Assembly (NCBI RefSeq): GCF_009695935.1
Contig: NZ_VUMY01000008.1
Coordinates: 53,232-117,231 of the forward strand
Direction of reading: 5' to 3'
DNA: 64,000 nt
DNA from: Mobiluncus porci
GTDB lineage: Bacteria; Actinomycetota; Actinomycetes; Actinomycetales; Actinomycetaceae
Of this stretch, positions 25,601 through 34,129 are shown in pieces (position 1 is the first letter of the stretch; every line of letters begins with the position of its first letter). Position numbers and translations under genes: made by a program. Below the pieces are notes generated by a model. It ran no database searches and was not told the origin of the DNA. It saw only the letters and a list, made by a program, of their open reading frames with translations.

Positions 25601-27302
25601 GAATAACCTCGCGCTTGGTCAAGAGCTCGAAGGCGCGCAAGACGGCATCATTCAAGAACGTGCCACCTTGAACCACGACTTTATCGCCCAAGTCCGAAGG
25701 ATCTTTCAACTTGATGACCTTGTAAAGGGCGTTCCTAACGACCGAATAAGACAAGCCTGCGGCAATCGCTCCCGTGTCGGCGCCTTCCTTTTGGGCCTGT
25801 TTCACCGAGGAGTTCATGAAGACCGTACAGCGCGTTCCGAGGTCAATCGGGTCGGGGGATTTCACGGCCGCGGCGGCGAAATCCTGTACCGTAGTTTCCA
25901 TCGTGGCTGCGAAAGTCTGAAGGAAAGAACCGCAACCCGAGGAGCAGGCTTCGTTGACAGAAATCGAATCAACCGTGCCGTCCTTGATCTTGATGAACTT
26001 CATGTCCTGGCCGCCGATGTCCACCACCGAAGTCACCCCGGGCGCCAGGTAGTTAGCGGCGCGGTAGTGGGCCATCGTCTCGACTACGCCTTCATCAAGG
26101 GTCAATCCAGCCTTGACCAAGCCCTCGCCGTAACCGGTCGAGCAGGAACGCCCGATAACCGTGCCTTCGGGAAGTTCAGAGCGAATCCGGCGTACGATTT
26201 CAATCGCGGCGCTCAACGGATCGCCCTCATTAGAAGCGTAGTGGGTGAAGACAATCCGGTCGTTTTCATCAATAACCACGGCCTTGATGGTTGTCGAACC
26301 GGCATCAATCCCCAGCCAGCAACGTCCCGTCGCCTCGCTGGTCGGGATGGAATCGATATGGTCGCGGTCATGACGCTCCTTGAACTCGCGGTATTCCGCA
26401 TCATTCAGGAACAAAGGGCGCATCCGGGTGGATTCGTGGGTGACCTCGGCTTGCTTCAAGCGGGTAATCAGCACTTCCAGTTTTTCTGGCGCGGCGGCGT
26501 TGGCGCCGGCCTCACCGCCATCGGCTAAAAGCGCTGAACCGAGCGCGACATAGAGCTGGGCGTCATCCGGAGTCGTGAAGTGCTCGACTTTCGGGAGAAG
26601 CTGGCGATAGGCCTCGCGCAGCTGCGGCATGAAGTGGAGTGGCCCGCCCAAAAACATCACATTGCCGCGAATCGGACGCCCATTGGCAAGCCCTGCGATG
26701 GTTTGGGTGGCTACGGCAGTGAAAACGGAGGCAGCCACGTCTTCGTGGGCCGCGCCCTGGTTTAGGAGCGGCTGAATGTCAGACTTTGCAAACACGCCAC
26801 AGCGTGAGGCAATTGGATAAGTCGTCGTAGCGTGCTCGGCCAAGGTGTTCATGCCCGCGGCATCGGTCTCGAGCAAGGTCGCCATCTGGTCAATAAAAGC
26901 GCCGGTCCCACCCGCACAAGACCCATTCATGCGCTGTTCGGGAGTGGGGTGGAGGTAGGTCAGCTTCGCGTCTTCGCCACCGAGTTCAATAATGACATCA
27001 GTCTCGGGGTTGAAGCGTCGCACCGCTTCGGTTTCAGCAATAACTTCCTGGACAAAGGGAACTTTCATGGAGTTAGCAACCTGCAGGCCACCCGATCCGG
27101 TCACGGCAGCTTGCACGGTGACATCCCCGAGATCGGTGGCGACATCTTCCAGGAGCCTGGTCAACTCGCGGCGGACATCGGCTTTGTGGCGGCGGTAGTC
27201 AGCGAAAACGTGCTTGCCTTCGGAGTTAAGCGCCACGGCCTTCACAGTGGTGGAACCAACATCGACTCCTAGACGGATTACCTGGTTTTTTGAAACCGAC
27301 AT
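22683..27302 (-). CDS. Giant acyl-CoA dehydratase activase (two BcrAD/BadFG ASKHA domains plus DUF2229)
   Basis: 1539-residue member of the 2-hydroxyacyl-CoA dehydratase activator superfamily, cytoplasmic and ATP-dependent. First ASKHA domain: GVDVGSTTVKAV near residue 13, with candidate iron-sulfur cysteines in NGSCAGGTGAF and ASRCGVFAKSD. The second domain repeats this from about 330: GIDAGSTTIKAVVID, NEACSSGCGSF and GTRCTVFMNSS. A cysteine cluster TCSFCQNHC lies near 628, followed by the DUF2229 and dehydratase-subunit-like C-terminal regions. All four subunit-bridging cysteines are present. GGGAGG precedes the ATG. Such giants are widespread in anaerobes and their substrate is unknown. 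No separate dehydratase subunits are nearby. Confidence 0.85.
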   Translation of the reverse strand: MSVSKNQVIRLGVDVGSTTVKAVALNSEGKHVFADYRRHKADVRRELTRLLEDVATDLGDVTVQAAVTGSGGLQVANSMKVPFVQEVIAETEAVRRFNPETDVIIELGGEDAKLTYLHPTPEQRMNGSCAGGTGAFIDQMATLLETDAAGMNTLAEHATTTYPIASRCGVFAKSDIQPLLNQGAAHEDVAASVFTAVATQTIAGLANGRPIRGNVMFLGGPLHFMPQLREAYRQLLPKVEHFTTPDDAQLYVALGSALLADGGEAGANAAAPEKLEVLITRLKQAEVTHESTRMRPLFLNDAEYREFKERHDRDHIDSIPTSEATGRCWLGIDAGSTTIKAVVIDENDRIVFTHYASNEGDPLSAAIEIVRRIRSELPEGTVIGRSCSTGYGEGLVKAGLTLDEGVVETMAHYRAANYLAPGVTSVVDIGGQDMKFIKIKDGTVDSISVNEACSSGCGSFLQTFAATMETTVQDFAAAAVKSPDPIDLGTRCTVFMNSSVKQAQKEGADTGAIAAGLSYSVVRNALYKVIKLKDPSDLGDKVVVQGGTFLNDAVLRAFELLTKREVIRPNIAGLMGAYGAALTAKMHDDSAEASSLASLEALDDFDVETTHKTCSFCQNHCNVSISTFANGTRHVTGNRCERGASLEKHPKKSEIPNLFDWKYQRLFSYRRLTEKNATRGDIGIPRVLGMYEDYPLWFTILTHLGFRVMISGRSSHDLFEQGMESIPSENICYPAKLAHGHIEQLLAKGVKTIFYPCVNYNMPRNPKLDNNFNCPVVATYPEALRHNMESLAEPGVRFISPFLNMADPDFVAKRLVETFADWNVTLEEATAAVYAGYEEDARVKEETREQGRLTLEWMREHGKRGVVLAGRPYHLDPEINHGIPDAIVQLGMAVLTEDSIADGRLERPIRVRDQWTYHSRLYEAAARVAAEPDLELVQLTSFGCGLDAVTAEQVQEILEGAGDIFTQLKIDEVSNLGAATIRLRSLAAAATEREERSQKGLPPTGVAHPTTTISADGTINVNFLGNSTSTTNKKHPDRELTSATVETYPATAARPDGLPSPTTCTTAAGHLYAPTPFTEKMRDEGYTILIPQMATIQFRIAEPILRHAGYNIRLLETVDAETMETGLKYVNNDACYPSLVVIGQLIDEFVSGRADPNKSAVAMSQTGGMCRATNYASLLRKGLRDAGYPQVPVIAISIQGLEENPGFKFTLPIYHRIIQALVIGDAIQKMLLRVRPYEAAPGSAQALYERWNTLWREWFESGGKHVRGLGRVSYKKLTKMCVREFDELPLRNIARKPRVGIVGEILVKFHPYANNHAVKVIEDEGCEAVLPGLLQFFEYSMADGKWDWENLGMNPKARFTKPFGLWVLRQYNKAVNKAFEATNGKFSPATNIMDMYEKSKDIASMGNQAGEGWYLVSEMVDMIEEGCPNIICVQPFACLPNHIVGKGMFRPLRNRYPQANIVGIDYDPGASAVNQLNRIKLMISTAKINEGRDLDFARLGEDMPDLTETGSASACGVAGGANASPEPVALGMPSLPSRN

Positions 27303-27487
27303 GACAAGCCTCCCTTGTTTTCCTCAAAGTGAGTTTTTGGGACGTGAGTTTTGAGGGTGAGAAAAAACTCATTTTCCAATTGGGAGACTAGACGGAAAAG
27401 CCAGAAATTTTAACGTGTTGAAATTAGAATGTTGGTAAATGTGATTTCCTACGAGGATAAGGGAAAACTCTACAGTGAAGGAGAGAA

Positions 27488-27544
27488 ATGTTATTGAAAC
27501 TTAATCCAATATTTATACAACAAGAGAGTTGTGAAAATGGCTGA
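27488..27544 (+). CDS. Possible 18-residue leader peptide overlapping the TetR start
   Basis: ATG at 27488 has a strong ribosome site (AAGGAG four bases before it). It opens an 18-codon frame (MLLKLNPIFIQQESCENG) whose TGA at 27542-27544 overlaps the first codons of the TetR gene (ATG 27537). The TetR gene itself has only a weak AGAGAG. The geometry suggests translational coupling; the peptide may have no role of its own. Confidence 0.4.
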   Translation: MLLKLNPIFIQQESCENG

Positions 27545-28154
27545 TGGCTCCAAAGTGTCCAAAAACCAGCGCGGCCCCGCAGGGAAACGCGGCGAAACTC
27601 GTCAGCGGATCCTCGAAGCCGCCCACGCAGCCTTTACCGAAATGGACTACCAGCACGCGACTTTCCGAGAAATCGCGTCTCGAGCGGAGGTTGACCCCGC
27701 GCTGATTGCTTACTATTTCAAGTCCAAAGCCCAACTGTTGCGAGAATCTTTGGCTCTTCCCGAAGATCCTAAAAAGCTGATTGCTGCCGCGTTGGTGGAA
27801 GGACCTGCTGAAGAAACGGGGCACCGGCTGGCTGCGGTCATCCTCAACACTTGGGAGCAGGCGGCCACAGCGGGAACGCTTTCCACCCTGTTCACTCTCC
27901 TGCTGGAAGATGCCTCCACTCAACAGGTCTTTGCCTGTTATATCGAAAATGAAGTCCTGGCAACGGTAAAACAGGACCTCGGTATCGACCTGGTTTTGCC
28001 CATTGAACTGATGATGAGCGCCGTGCTGGGAATGCTGCTGTCTCGATATGTCGTCAAGTTGGAACCACTCGCCTCCATGAGTCGAGAAGACCTTATTGAT
28101 GTCCTTGGTTCCATCATTCAACGCCTGCTGGGTCAACTCGAAACCGTGCAATAA
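27537..28154 (+). CDS. TetR-family transcriptional regulator
   Basis: The N-terminal helix-turn-helix is of TetR type: GETRQRILEAAHAAFTEMDY, then TFREIASRAEVDPALIAYYFKSKAQL, ending near residue 70. The C-terminal ligand-binding half resembles actinobacterial regulators of the TetR_C_33 kind (ILNTWEQAATAGTLSTLF). Start ATG 27537, or GTG 27531. It is divergent from the giant activase across a 230-bp A/T-rich spacer and ends 30 bases before the helicase-like gene, so either neighbour may be its target. No convincing operator was found by eye. Confidence 0.85.
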   Translation: MADGSKVSKNQRGPAGKRGETRQRILEAAHAAFTEMDYQHATFREIASRAEVDPALIAYYFKSKAQLLRESLALPEDPKKLIAAALVEGPAEETGHRLAAVILNTWEQAATAGTLSTLFTLLLEDASTQQVFACYIENEVLATVKQDLGIDLVLPIELMMSAVLGMLLSRYVVKLEPLASMSREDLIDVLGSIIQRLLGQLETVQ

Positions 28155-28184
28155 CTCACGAATTTGGCGTGGTAACGCGACTTA

Positions 28185-31100
28185 ATGCCTTTGGGAAAGT
28201 ATCGTGGAGCTGTGGAATCAGAACCGAAAGAAGTCGATGTAGTGACCGAAGCCCTGGAGCCCGTGCGGCTTGATCCGGTGGCTTCGCGAATCGAACAATG
28301 GGCAACCGAGGCCAATCAAGCCCCCGGGGGGAATGCCCTGCGAGATATTGACGCGCTGGAATACCTGCTGGATTTGACCGGCTCTCACCCTGCCGGTATG
28401 GCCCAGCTTTACGGCGGAAGAGTGACGAAACTCTCGGCTCTGATACGGGACACTGCTGCTTTTGCTTCGGCACGGTCAGTGCTTTCGAAAATCGACCAGG
28501 AAAAACAGACTTCCCTAGCGCGCTTCGGCCTCTACCCCACATACCTGGTGATGGGAGTGGCTTCCTGGACCCAGCTCCCGCCGTTTCGAGAGGAAGAACG
28601 CGGCACGAGGCCGGATCTGTCCCACTTTAAACTTCAACATTTCAATCTTCCTGTCCTGTTGCGGCCCTTGGAGCTGGAAGCCAATGGGAACGATTTCACC
28701 TTGAAAATGGGCGGGGCTCTTATGCTCAACCCCGTTTTGGAACATGTGTTCCAGCAACGTGAGGTTGATTTTGAACCCCAAAAACTGTGGGAGACATCGG
28801 GAGGGGAAACTGGATTCGATTTCCAACCGGCTTTGCAAATGCTTAGAGACCTGGGGCAAAGCCATATCCCTGGTTTCGATTTGAAAGAAAATCTTTTGGT
28901 GGCAAACCTGGGGGTGTCCGGAGCGGTTCTCGCGGCGGATTGGCACCAGGTGTCAGCCATGGCTTTGGAAAACCCGCTGGTGAGAGCGTTTGCGGGCGAC
29001 AAGACGGCATCAGCCAAGTTGTTGGAGCCACTTCCGGAGACGCCACCCTTCGATCGCGATCCCGATGTGGAGCGGGGCATCGGAGATTTGGACGTGTCTC
29101 AAGCGAGGGTTATTGAACTGGTGGCGAGCGGTCGCTCCATTTTTGTAGAGGTTCCTCCGGGCGCCCCCGGTTCTGCCACTATTGAAGCCATCTTGGCTGA
29201 TGGAGCCGCCTCGGGGAAACAGATTTGCTATGTTCCCGGCGTGCGACGCCTCGGAAAAGCGGTGTTGGGTGGGTTGAAGCGATCCCGATTGTCTGATTAC
29301 GTTTTGGATTTGACGGGATCCAGCGAGTGGCGCAGTAGCCTGCGTGACCAGCTCCTGTCCGCTCCGGCGAACTCCCAGGTGAACTCGCCGGTTCCCGTGG
29401 AGGAACTCGCCAGGGCACACGCGAAACTGCGCGCGATTCGGGAAAAATTGTACGGCTACACCGAGCGGCTGCATCGGGTGCGGCAACCTTGGGGAGTTTC
29501 GGCCTATACCGCCCTGCAGGCTCTCGCCGACCTCACGAGTGCGAAACCTGGCCCGAGGACCAAGGTGAAGCTTTCGCTTTCGAACGATGAACAGTTCACT
29601 CCGGCTGGACGCGAACGCATCAAGAAGCTGCTTGATAAAGCGAAACAGGCGGGGATGCTCGACCCGAGCCTGGAAACGTCGCCGTGGCGATCGGTGGTGC
29701 TTTCCACAGAAGTGGACGCCACGGACGCGGTCTCTCGGGTTCATGACCTGGCGGAGGGCAAACTCGCGAAACTGCGTAGAGAACTGGACACGGTTTCAGA
29801 CCAGACGGGCTTGGTTTTCCCGGAAACCCTCAATGCTTGGAAAGAACAGTTGGGGATGCTCGATGGGGTGGCGGAGATTCTGGAGACTTTCCAGCCCGAG
29901 GTTTTTGAAAAATCCGCAGCCGACATGGTTATCGCGACTGCTACTTCGCGGTGGCGTCAAGCGCGCTCCCTTCCGATGAAAGGCAAAGACCGTCGTGCTC
30001 TCGTGAAACAGGCCCGTGACCTGCTTCGTCCCGGGGCTACCAGCCGGAATCTCCACGAAGATTTGGTGAACGTACAAAGCTATCGAGACCTGTGGCGGCG
30101 CCATGCCGTGCCGGGGGCGTGGCCACGGGTGCCGGAGAACCTGGCGGAAATCAAGGAGCTTTCGGAAGAGATTTTTGTACAAATCAAAGCCATAGAGCCG
30201 ATAATCGCGCAAGCGGATGGATCGAAGGGCCAAGAACCGGAGGCGATGGCGCTGTCTGAGCTCGATACCTTGTTGAATCGACTTGATTCCACGAGTGACC
30301 AGACGAGACAAATGCCGGCGCAGGTGCAACTCCTGAAGGAGATTCAGGAGGAGGGGCTGGAGCCACTGCTGGAGGACCTGCGAGAGAGGAAGGTTGATCC
30401 GGACTTAGTTCCGGCAGAACTGGATCTTGCCTGGTGGTCGACAGTTTTGACTGCCATCTTCAAGAGTGACCAAAACTTGGCGGGAACCGACGGCGCCGCT
30501 GTGCGCGAGATGGTGACGAGTCTGCGTGCCCTGGAACTGGCTCATATCGAGTCACTGCCTTATCCCGTAGCCCAAGCCATCAGCCTGCGAGCAAACCAAA
30601 CTCTGGCTTCCAATCCGGAGATAGCCGGATTGCTGCAAGAAGTGCTGGTTTCCTCCGAAGCAAGCGAGCTCGGTAACTTTAGCCGCCTGGTTCCGCTAGT
30701 GAAGATTTTGCGTCCAATTTGGGCGCTGTCTCCTTTCGTAGCGGGTCAGCTTTATGGATCTGAACCCATTGACCTGCTGGTTTTGGATCATCTCGATCAT
30801 TTGAGCCTCTCTCAAGTCATGCCCTTGGTGGCGCGTGCGAAACAGCTTGTCGTGTCGGGAGACTCGCACCGCGGTTGGGGTGGATTCACCAAGGCGGCTG
30901 CCGGAACTCTCCCGGCGGTGTCTTTACGTTCCGACCTGGGGGAGCTCCCCGAACAGGTCGCGGCTTTCCTGGCGGGACACGGGTACGAGGATACGGTGGT
31001 GCCGGTGCCATCTCCGCGTCCAGCGTCTTTAGTCAATCTGCATCTTGTTCCCGAGGCGCAAGCTCCCCTCTCTCGAGATCAATCCATGGTGATGTCCCGC

Positions 31101-32453
31101 TCGGAAATTCATCAAGTAGTGGAGTTGTGTCTGAACCACGCGCTCAATCGACCCAGCCAGAGTTTGGCAGTTGTCTGTTTCAATGCTGCGGCGGTACCGC
31201 GGATTCGGAAGGCCTTGGCAGATGCGCGCGTGAAGATTCCCCAGGCCCAGTCATTCTTCTCCCATCCGAGTGGAAGACCGGCGGTGGAACCGTTCGTGGT
31301 CGTGGATTCGACCCAGGTCGCCGGCCTCAGACGTGATGTCATCATCCTGTCTTTGGGAATGTCAAAAACGCCGCAGGGGAGGGTTCAGTTACACTTCGGG
31401 CCGATTTCGGGTCCTTCCGGAGTGGCGCATGTGGTGGGAAGTCTCGAGGCGGTGCGGCAAAGGCTGGAGATTGTTTCCGCGTTTAAAGCCGAGGAAGTTG
31501 ACCTCAAGAAAGTCGACAGCGCGGGCGGGAAAATGCTCGTTGAGCTTCTGGAATCTGCCGGAGAACCGGAGGGGATGGCTCGCGCACTGACAACGCCGGA
31601 GTCCTTTGAATCAGAGCCGGATCGTCTCTTGGTGGATTTGGCGGAACGCCTGTGGCGACAGGGGCTCACGGTAGTGCCGCGTTTCGGGTTACCCGACGGA
31701 ATCCAGATTCCTTTGGCAATCGGACATGCCGATTTGCCCTCTGAGCTTTTGGTGGCGGTCTTGACAGATGACGAGAACTACGTTTCCGAGCCTTCCTTGC
31801 GGCGCCGTGAAAGGCTGTGGCCGGCGCGTCTGGAAGCGGCGGGGTGGAAAGTCATCACCTGTTACACCAACGAGGTTTTTGCAGATCCCCAAGCGCAAGC
31901 CCAGCGGGTTTTCCATGGCCTATCTAATGCTTTGAACGCGAGAAAATCCCAGCTTTCGATACCGATTATCGCTACCCCGCACTTTGAAACCGATCCGGAG
32001 GAGGGAGCGGATTCTTTCGCGGATGTCTTTGGAACCGGTGAAAAACAGAAAGACGTAGCGCGGGAGGACAAATCCAAGGAAAATCTGGAATCATCCGGTG
32101 GCTTGCCAGTTGATGAAAAACCCCAAAGTGGAACGTTTGGTAAAGAAAATTCGGGGTCGGAGGGTTTGGAAGAGTCGGAGGAGTTGGATAGCGATTCCTC
32201 GGGGCCGGCTCGCCTGCACTTGGTCAAGAAAGAGCGCGGCCCCAGGCCGCCGATAGCCAAGGGACTGCCATTGGCAGCCTACGGAGATGACCAATTGGAT
32301 GAGTTGTTGGAGTGGATTTGTTCCGACGACGTGGAGCGTAGCGAGGACGAACAAGTGGAAGAACTCCGCCGCGAGCTCGAGGTTTCCAAGCGCGGCGCCC
32401 AAGTTGATGCGGTGCTGCGCCACGTGGTGCAGCGACGAAACGCGGCCTTATAA
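28185..32453 (+). CDS. Large SF1 helicase/nuclease-like protein with apparently inactivated catalytic motifs
   Basis: 1422 residues that follow, at low similarity, the layout of DUF4011-type proteins: N-terminal DUF4011-like region, UPF1-like SF1 helicase core, C-terminal Vsr/MTES_1575-like nuclease fold. The Walker A position reads EVPPGAPGSATIEAIL near residue 322, without the GK(S/T) lysine. The Walker B position reads LLVLDHLDHLS near 862, where active relatives have DEAS. Other core blocks are recognisable (QLVVSGDSHRGWG, RDVIILSLGMSK, VRQRLEIVSAF), but the expected arginines and Q motif are altered. In the nuclease-like part (about 1155-1235) the IDLAV aspartate is proline (IQIPLAIG) and ECDG is LTDD. 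A 185-residue charged tail follows. A structural or regulatory role is more likely than catalysis; this is inferred. Confidence 0.65.
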   Translation: MPLGKYRGAVESEPKEVDVVTEALEPVRLDPVASRIEQWATEANQAPGGNALRDIDALEYLLDLTGSHPAGMAQLYGGRVTKLSALIRDTAAFASARSVLSKIDQEKQTSLARFGLYPTYLVMGVASWTQLPPFREEERGTRPDLSHFKLQHFNLPVLLRPLELEANGNDFTLKMGGALMLNPVLEHVFQQREVDFEPQKLWETSGGETGFDFQPALQMLRDLGQSHIPGFDLKENLLVANLGVSGAVLAADWHQVSAMALENPLVRAFAGDKTASAKLLEPLPETPPFDRDPDVERGIGDLDVSQARVIELVASGRSIFVEVPPGAPGSATIEAILADGAASGKQICYVPGVRRLGKAVLGGLKRSRLSDYVLDLTGSSEWRSSLRDQLLSAPANSQVNSPVPVEELARAHAKLRAIREKLYGYTERLHRVRQPWGVSAYTALQALADLTSAKPGPRTKVKLSLSNDEQFTPAGRERIKKLLDKAKQAGMLDPSLETSPWRSVVLSTEVDATDAVSRVHDLAEGKLAKLRRELDTVSDQTGLVFPETLNAWKEQLGMLDGVAEILETFQPEVFEKSAADMVIATATSRWRQARSLPMKGKDRRALVKQARDLLRPGATSRNLHEDLVNVQSYRDLWRRHAVPGAWPRVPENLAEIKELSEEIFVQIKAIEPIIAQADGSKGQEPEAMALSELDTLLNRLDSTSDQTRQMPAQVQLLKEIQEEGLEPLLEDLRERKVDPDLVPAELDLAWWSTVLTAIFKSDQNLAGTDGAAVREMVTSLRALELAHIESLPYPVAQAISLRANQTLASNPEIAGLLQEVLVSSEASELGNFSRLVPLVKILRPIWALSPFVAGQLYGSEPIDLLVLDHLDHLSLSQVMPLVARAKQLVVSGDSHRGWGGFTKAAAGTLPAVSLRSDLGELPEQVAAFLAGHGYEDTVVPVPSPRPASLVNLHLVPEAQAPLSRDQSMVMSRSEIHQVVELCLNHALNRPSQSLAVVCFNAAAVPRIRKALADARVKIPQAQSFFSHPSGRPAVEPFVVVDSTQVAGLRRDVIILSLGMSKTPQGRVQLHFGPISGPSGVAHVVGSLEAVRQRLEIVSAFKAEEVDLKKVDSAGGKMLVELLESAGEPEGMARALTTPESFESEPDRLLVDLAERLWRQGLTVVPRFGLPDGIQIPLAIGHADLPSELLVAVLTDDENYVSEPSLRRRERLWPARLEAAGWKVITCYTNEVFADPQAQAQRVFHGLSNALNARKSQLSIPIIATPHFETDPEEGADSFADVFGTGEKQKDVAREDKSKENLESSGGLPVDEKPQSGTFGKENSGSEGLEESEELDSDSSGPARLHLVKKERGPRPPIAKGLPLAAYGDDQLDELLEWICSDDVERSEDEQVEELRRELEVSKRGAQVDAVLRHVVQRRNAAL

Positions 32454-32454
32454 A

Positions 32455-32664
32455 ATGGAACAATCGTCACAAAATTCTTCGCAACGTCGCCACCGGAAAG
32501 CGACCTATATTGCCCCGCAGGATAGCGACAAGACGGATCCCTTCGCGCCTGTTGGCGAGTCGGGGCCGTCGGATTTTCCCGTTCCGGAAACTCCCGCGGA
32601 GTTGGATGGGTCGATTGAGAGGCAGATTATAGAGAATATACCGCCGCACTTTGGGAGTCTTTAG
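32455..32664 (+). CDS. Small hypothetical protein (69 residues)
   Basis: ATG one base after the stop of the helicase-like gene, so the two are almost certainly translated together. The protein is hydrophilic and acidic after a basic start (SSQRRHRKATYIAPQ), with proline-rich DFPVPETPAEL in the middle and IERQIIENIPPHFGSL at the end. No domain is recognised. It is convergent with the SAF-domain gene, eight bases apart. It may be an accessory partner of the large protein, judged only from position. Confidence 0.55.
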   Translation: MEQSSQNSSQRRHRKATYIAPQDSDKTDPFAPVGESGPSDFPVPETPAELDGSIERQIIENIPPHFGSL

Positions 32665-32672
32665 GCGCTACG

Positions 32673-33269
32673 CTAACCTCGCAGGACAAAGGACAGGGAA
32701 TGTTCGTCTTTAGCGGCGACAACTTTTCGCGCGGATTCTTCGTTGGCCGCTAGGTAAACAATGGCTTTCGACTGGGAGGTTCCGAGGAGGCTATCCTTTG
32801 AGGCCTCCACCCCCAAGACGCGGACCCCAGTAGCAAGAAGCTGGTTTTCTGTCTGGGGCTCGGAGCTCCAGATCTCAACTGTTTGACCGGTCTGAGAAAA
32901 ACCCGCTACTGCCGGATCATCAATGGAAAGCGCGAAGGCAACTTCGCCCTCTCGGAGATCGCCCATGGAATTTTCCAGCAGCAAACTCGGCTGGAGGATA
33001 GTTCCCGCCTCCAAGGCCACCGCGGCTTTTCTACCTTCCACATCTTGAGGCGAGGCGAGATATTTTTCCGGCACAGCCCTCGGGTCTAGACCTCTCACCT
33101 GCACTTCCCGGGCCGTAATCTCACAGCCGGCGCAAATCTCCGAGCGCGCTACCAGCGCCGCAGTGTGACTTTTCTGGGGTAAAAATATGGTCACCCCTAC
33201 CGCTAGAGCCAGAGCCGCCAAGGCTCCGGCCAGAGGAAAACGCCAATTCCAAAATCGTTTGAACTTCAT
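32673..33269 (-). CDS. SAF-domain protein (CpaB/RcpC-like), single membrane anchor
   Basis: An N-terminal membrane helix (PLAGALAALALAVGVTIFLP, residues 12-31) precedes a SAF domain (AALVARSEICAGCEITAREV to EGRKAAVALEAGTILQPSLL). A second half follows with SIDDPAVAGFSQTGQTVEIW. The layout matches CpaB/RcpC-type pilus-assembly proteins, but no tad pilus genes are nearby, so pilus function is uncertain. The ribosome site is weak (GGGGGC). It may act extracytoplasmically. Two adjacent cysteines in CAGC could form a disulfide. Confidence 0.7.
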   Translation of the reverse strand: MKFKRFWNWRFPLAGALAALALAVGVTIFLPQKSHTAALVARSEICAGCEITAREVQVRGLDPRAVPEKYLASPQDVEGRKAAVALEAGTILQPSLLLENSMGDLREGEVAFALSIDDPAVAGFSQTGQTVEIWSSEPQTENQLLATGVRVLGVEASKDSLLGTSQSKAIVYLAANEESARKVVAAKDEHSLSFVLRG

Positions 33270-33403
33270 GCCCCCACGCTACGACGAGGAGAAAAAGCGC
33301 CCTAGCGGAAAATTATTACCCTGTGAATTCGGGCCTTAATTTGCAATTGTGGAAAACCCTTGCTGAACCCAAAACTACCATGCCAGAGCGTATTTGGTGA
33401 CGT

Positions 33404-34099
33404 TTAGAGCGGTAAAATACCCTGAGTTTTAAACTCTGAATCTTCCAAAGCGAAGGCGCAATCGGGAGTGACAACCCCCGTCACTGGAAAATCATATTTA
33501 TCGGTGGGGAGAATCGTGTGGGTCAACAGTTCGTTGGTGTAAAGCAAAGCGTAAATCGGCGTTTGCGGCTTCACATAAGGCAAAGCTCGGTCATACCAGC
33601 CACCGCCCTGCCCGAGACGGTTTCCCTGCCGATCCACCGCGAGGGCAGGCGTGAAGACGAAATCCACCGCGGCCAGCGCGGAAGAATCCAAAGCATCTCC
33701 GGTCGGTTCCTTAGGTCGGTTGGGAGATAAATCGGCCAAATCGTCGGCGCCCTGGTAGTAACCCCAGTTCCGCTTCAGTTTCGGACCAAGTTTCGGGATA
33801 AAAATGGTTTTTCCCTCCTGGTAGAGGGCTTCGATAAGTTCCAAGGTGGGGGGCTCGTTCTGCACGGAAACGTAGCAGGCAATATTGTGAAAATCTTTCG
33901 CCAGCTCCAAGGCTCTAGCGGTAATCGCTTTACCGGCTTCTTCGACTTGCGAGGGTCCGAGACGATTCCGAGATACCCGAATAATCTCTCTTAACTGCTG
34001 TTTTGCGTCCTCTGGTTCTTGGCCACGTAGGTCTGGCAGATTGAGCTCCGTTGCATGCACCTTCCTATTGTGCCTTAATTCCGGTCTGTTTTCCGGCAT
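33404..34099 (-). CDS. 5-formyltetrahydrofolate cyclo-ligase
   Basis: Converts 5-formyl-THF to 5,10-methenyl-THF using ATP. Basic N-terminal substrate region (KQQLREIIRVSRNRLGPSQ), YVSVQNEPPTLELI, IFIPKLGPKLKRNWGYY and the ATP-binding signature GNRLGQGGGWYDRAL near residue 165. It has 231 residues, with about 25 extra at the N-terminus that may be untranslated. Divergent from galU by 30 bases. In many actinobacteria the same gene sits next to galU, glp and rimJ, as here. Confidence 0.9.
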   Translation of the reverse strand: MPENRPELRHNRKVHATELNLPDLRGQEPEDAKQQLREIIRVSRNRLGPSQVEEAGKAITARALELAKDFHNIACYVSVQNEPPTLELIEALYQEGKTIFIPKLGPKLKRNWGYYQGADDLADLSPNRPKEPTGDALDSSALAAVDFVFTPALAVDRQGNRLGQGGGWYDRALPYVKPQTPIYALLYTNELLTHTILPTDKYDFPVTGVVTPDCAFALEDSEFKTQGILPL

Positions 34100-34129
34100 T
34101 TACTCGCGAAAAGCATTTAGGCTGGAGTC

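Noticed and set aside
32673..33269. Tad pilus locus suggested by the CpaB-like SAF protein
   Set aside because: No cpaF, tadB, tadC or flp genes are nearby.
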